Origin: an uncultured Streptococcus sp.
GTDB lineage: Bacteria; Bacillota; Bacilli; Lactobacillales; Streptococcaceae
DNA: 14,441 bases
Assembly: GCF_901875575.1 (NCBI RefSeq)
Contig: NZ_CABFMF010000018.1
Location: forward strand, 1 to 14,441
Reading direction: 5' to 3'
The notes under the pieces: generated by a model
What the model was told of the DNA's origin: nothing
What the model saw: the letters and a program-made list of their open reading frames with translations, nothing else
Database searches by the model: none
Program-made: the position numbers and the translations under genes
Shown: piece after piece, positions 13,158 to 14,441 of the stretch
Numbering within the stretch: position 1 is the stretch's first letter
Layout: each line of letters starts with the position of its first letter

Positions 13158-14348
13158 ATGTCAGAACGTAAATTATTCACGTCTGAATCTGTATCTGAGG
13201 GGCATCCAGACAAGATTGCAGACCAAATTTCAGATGCTATTTTGGATGCCATTCTAGCAAAAGATCCAGAAGCTCACGTTGCCGCTGAGACAGCTGTTTA
13301 TACTGGATCAGTCCATGTTTTTGGGGAAATATCTACAACTGCTTATGTGGATATTAACCGTGTTGTTCGTGATACTATTGCTGAGATTGGCTATACTAAT
13401 ACAGAGTATGGTTTCTCTGCTGAGACGGTAGGAGTTCATCCTTCACTTGTTGAACAATCTCCAGATATTGCACAAGGTGTCAATGAAGCCTTGGAAGTTC
13501 GTGGAAATGCAGAACAAGATCCACTGGATTTAATCGGTGCTGGAGACCAAGGTCTTATGTTTGGTTTTGCAGTGGATGAGACAGAAGAACTCATGCCATT
13601 ACCAATCTCACTCAGTCATAAATTAGTTCGTCGTTTGGCAGAACTTCGTAAGTCTGGTGAAATCAGCTATCTTCGTCCGGATGCCAAATCGCAAGTGACT
13701 GTTGAATATGATGAAAATGACTGTCCTGTTCGTGTCGATACCGTTGTTATTTCAACTCAACACGATCCAGAAGTCAGCAATGAACAAATTCACGATGATG
13801 TCATTAACAAGGTTATCAAAGACGTTATTCCAGCTTCTTATTTAGATGAGCAAAGCAAATTCTTTATCAATCCGACTGGTCGCTTTGTCATAGGTGGTCC
13901 TCAAGGAGACTCTGGTTTGACTGGCCGTAAGATTATAGTAGATACTTATGGTGGCTATTCACGTCATGGTGGTGGTGCCTTCTCTGGTAAGGATGCGACT
14001 AAGGTAGACCGCTCAGCCTCTTATGCAGCTCGCTATATTGCTAAGAATATTGTTGCTGCGGGCCTTGCTAAAAAAGCAGAAGTCCAACTTGCTTATGCAA
14101 TTGGTGTAGCACAACCAGTATCTGTCCGTATTGATACCTTTGGTACTGGAACAGTTGCTGAAAGTAAACTCGAAATCGCAGCACGTCAACTTTTTGACCT
14201 TCGTCCTGCAGGGATTATTAAAATGCTAGATCTCAAACGTCCAATCTACCGTCAAACAGCGGCTTATGGACACATGGGACGTACAGATATTGACCTTCCA
14301 TGGGAACGTTTGGATAAGGTGGAAGCTTTGAAAGAAGCTGTCAAATAA
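13158..14348 (+). CDS. metK: S-adenosylmethionine synthetase
   Basis: A complete 396-residue methionine adenosyltransferase, which makes SAM from methionine and ATP as a cytoplasmic tetramer. Visible signatures are SVSEGHPDK (11-19), GAGDQGLMFG (127-136), the P-loop-like GGGAFSGKDATKVDRSA, and the C-terminal YGHMGRTDIDLPWE. Length is normal. The ATG follows a G-run Shine-Dalgarno sequence that is part of the SMK riboswitch, so translation should fall when SAM is abundant. An IS3-family element lies 17 bases after the stop and appears to have replaced the native terminator. Confidence 0.98.
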   Translation: MSERKLFTSESVSEGHPDKIADQISDAILDAILAKDPEAHVAAETAVYTGSVHVFGEISTTAYVDINRVVRDTIAEIGYTNTEYGFSAETVGVHPSLVEQSPDIAQGVNEALEVRGNAEQDPLDLIGAGDQGLMFGFAVDETEELMPLPISLSHKLVRRLAELRKSGEISYLRPDAKSQVTVEYDENDCPVRVDTVVISTQHDPEVSNEQIHDDVINKVIKDVIPASYLDEQSKFFINPTGRFVIGGPQGDSGLTGRKIIVDTYGGYSRHGGGAFSGKDATKVDRSASYAARYIAKNIVAAGLAKKAEVQLAYAIGVAQPVSVRIDTFGTGTVAESKLEIAARQLFDLRPAGIIKMLDLKRPIYRQTAAYGHMGRTDIDLPWERLDKVEALKEAVK

Positions 14349-14365
14349 AATAAAAGAGGGGGGAT

Positions 14366-14441
14366 TGTACTGACCCCAAAAAGTTAGACAATTAATTTAA
14401 GCAAAGGATTTAGTTCTGTATTGTACAGGGCTAAGTCCTTT
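14366..14441 (-). mobile_element. End of an IS3-family insertion sequence (continues past right edge)
   Basis: TGTACTGACCCC at 14366 is a terminal inverted repeat of the kind found in streptococcal IS3-family (IS150-like) elements. Inside it the C-terminal end of a transposase reads inward on the minus strand. The other end is outside the window, so completeness and the target duplication cannot be judged. Confidence 0.8.
14397..14441 (-). CDS. IS3-family transposase OrfB, last 14 codons
   Basis: The minus strand reads KGLSPVQYRTKSFA followed by a stop. This matches the usual C-terminus of IS150-type OrfB integrases (LKGLSPVQYR). Only the tail is present; the catalytic DDE domain lies beyond the right edge. 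The stop is about 20 bases from the IS inverted repeat, the normal layout. Confidence 0.85.
   Translation of the reverse strand, partial: KGLSPVQYRTKSFA

Overview
The window looks like a chromosomal segment of a mitis-group or closely related Streptococcus. It is AT-rich. It carries a CtsR-type operator before a ClpE-type unfoldase, an SMK (SAM-III) riboswitch before metK, and the small streptococcal/enterococcal families DUF1827 and DUF1797. The species is inferred from gene content and style, since no search could be run.

Layout. (1) 1-1200 is gene-poor. A minus-strand antitoxin-like gene runs off the left edge behind a promoter with a palindrome on its -35. Next come a 54-bp tandem repeat and about 750 bases of non-coding DNA with candidate terminators. 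(2) 1218-5581 is the most unusual block. It is a tightly coupled minus-strand operon of four genes: an isopropylmalate/homocitrate-synthase-like enzyme, a YrdC/Sua5-like protein, an MFS transporter and a PEBP-like protein. A divergent LysR regulator faces it, with a near-palindrome between them. It reads like a compact, undescribed metabolite pathway with export. (3) 5713-7474 is accessory DNA. It holds a DUF3990-type ADP-ribosyltransferase-like toxin candidate with no leader, overlapped by a small partner gene with a very strong ribosome binding site. After their terminator come a short group II intron remnant, a calcium-loop (thrombospondin type 3) protein and a truncated ORF. (4) 7615-14348 is conserved chromosome: DUF1827, a NUDIX hydrolase, clpE, DUF1797, a polar amino acid ABC permease and ATPase pair, and metK. 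(5) An IS3-family element starts 17 bases after metK and leaves the window at the right edge.

How the parts work together. The core genes are mostly single units with their own promoters and terminators. clpE shows a perfect CtsR box just downstream of its predicted start point and a CIRCE-like 9-9-9 inverted repeat further upstream, suggesting two layers of heat-shock control. metK is predicted to be shut off by its product SAM through pairing of its Shine-Dalgarno sequence. In the accessory half, the four-gene operon is probably controlled by the LysR protein. The enzyme in it lacks the usual metal-binding aspartate of its family, so its reaction should not be assumed.
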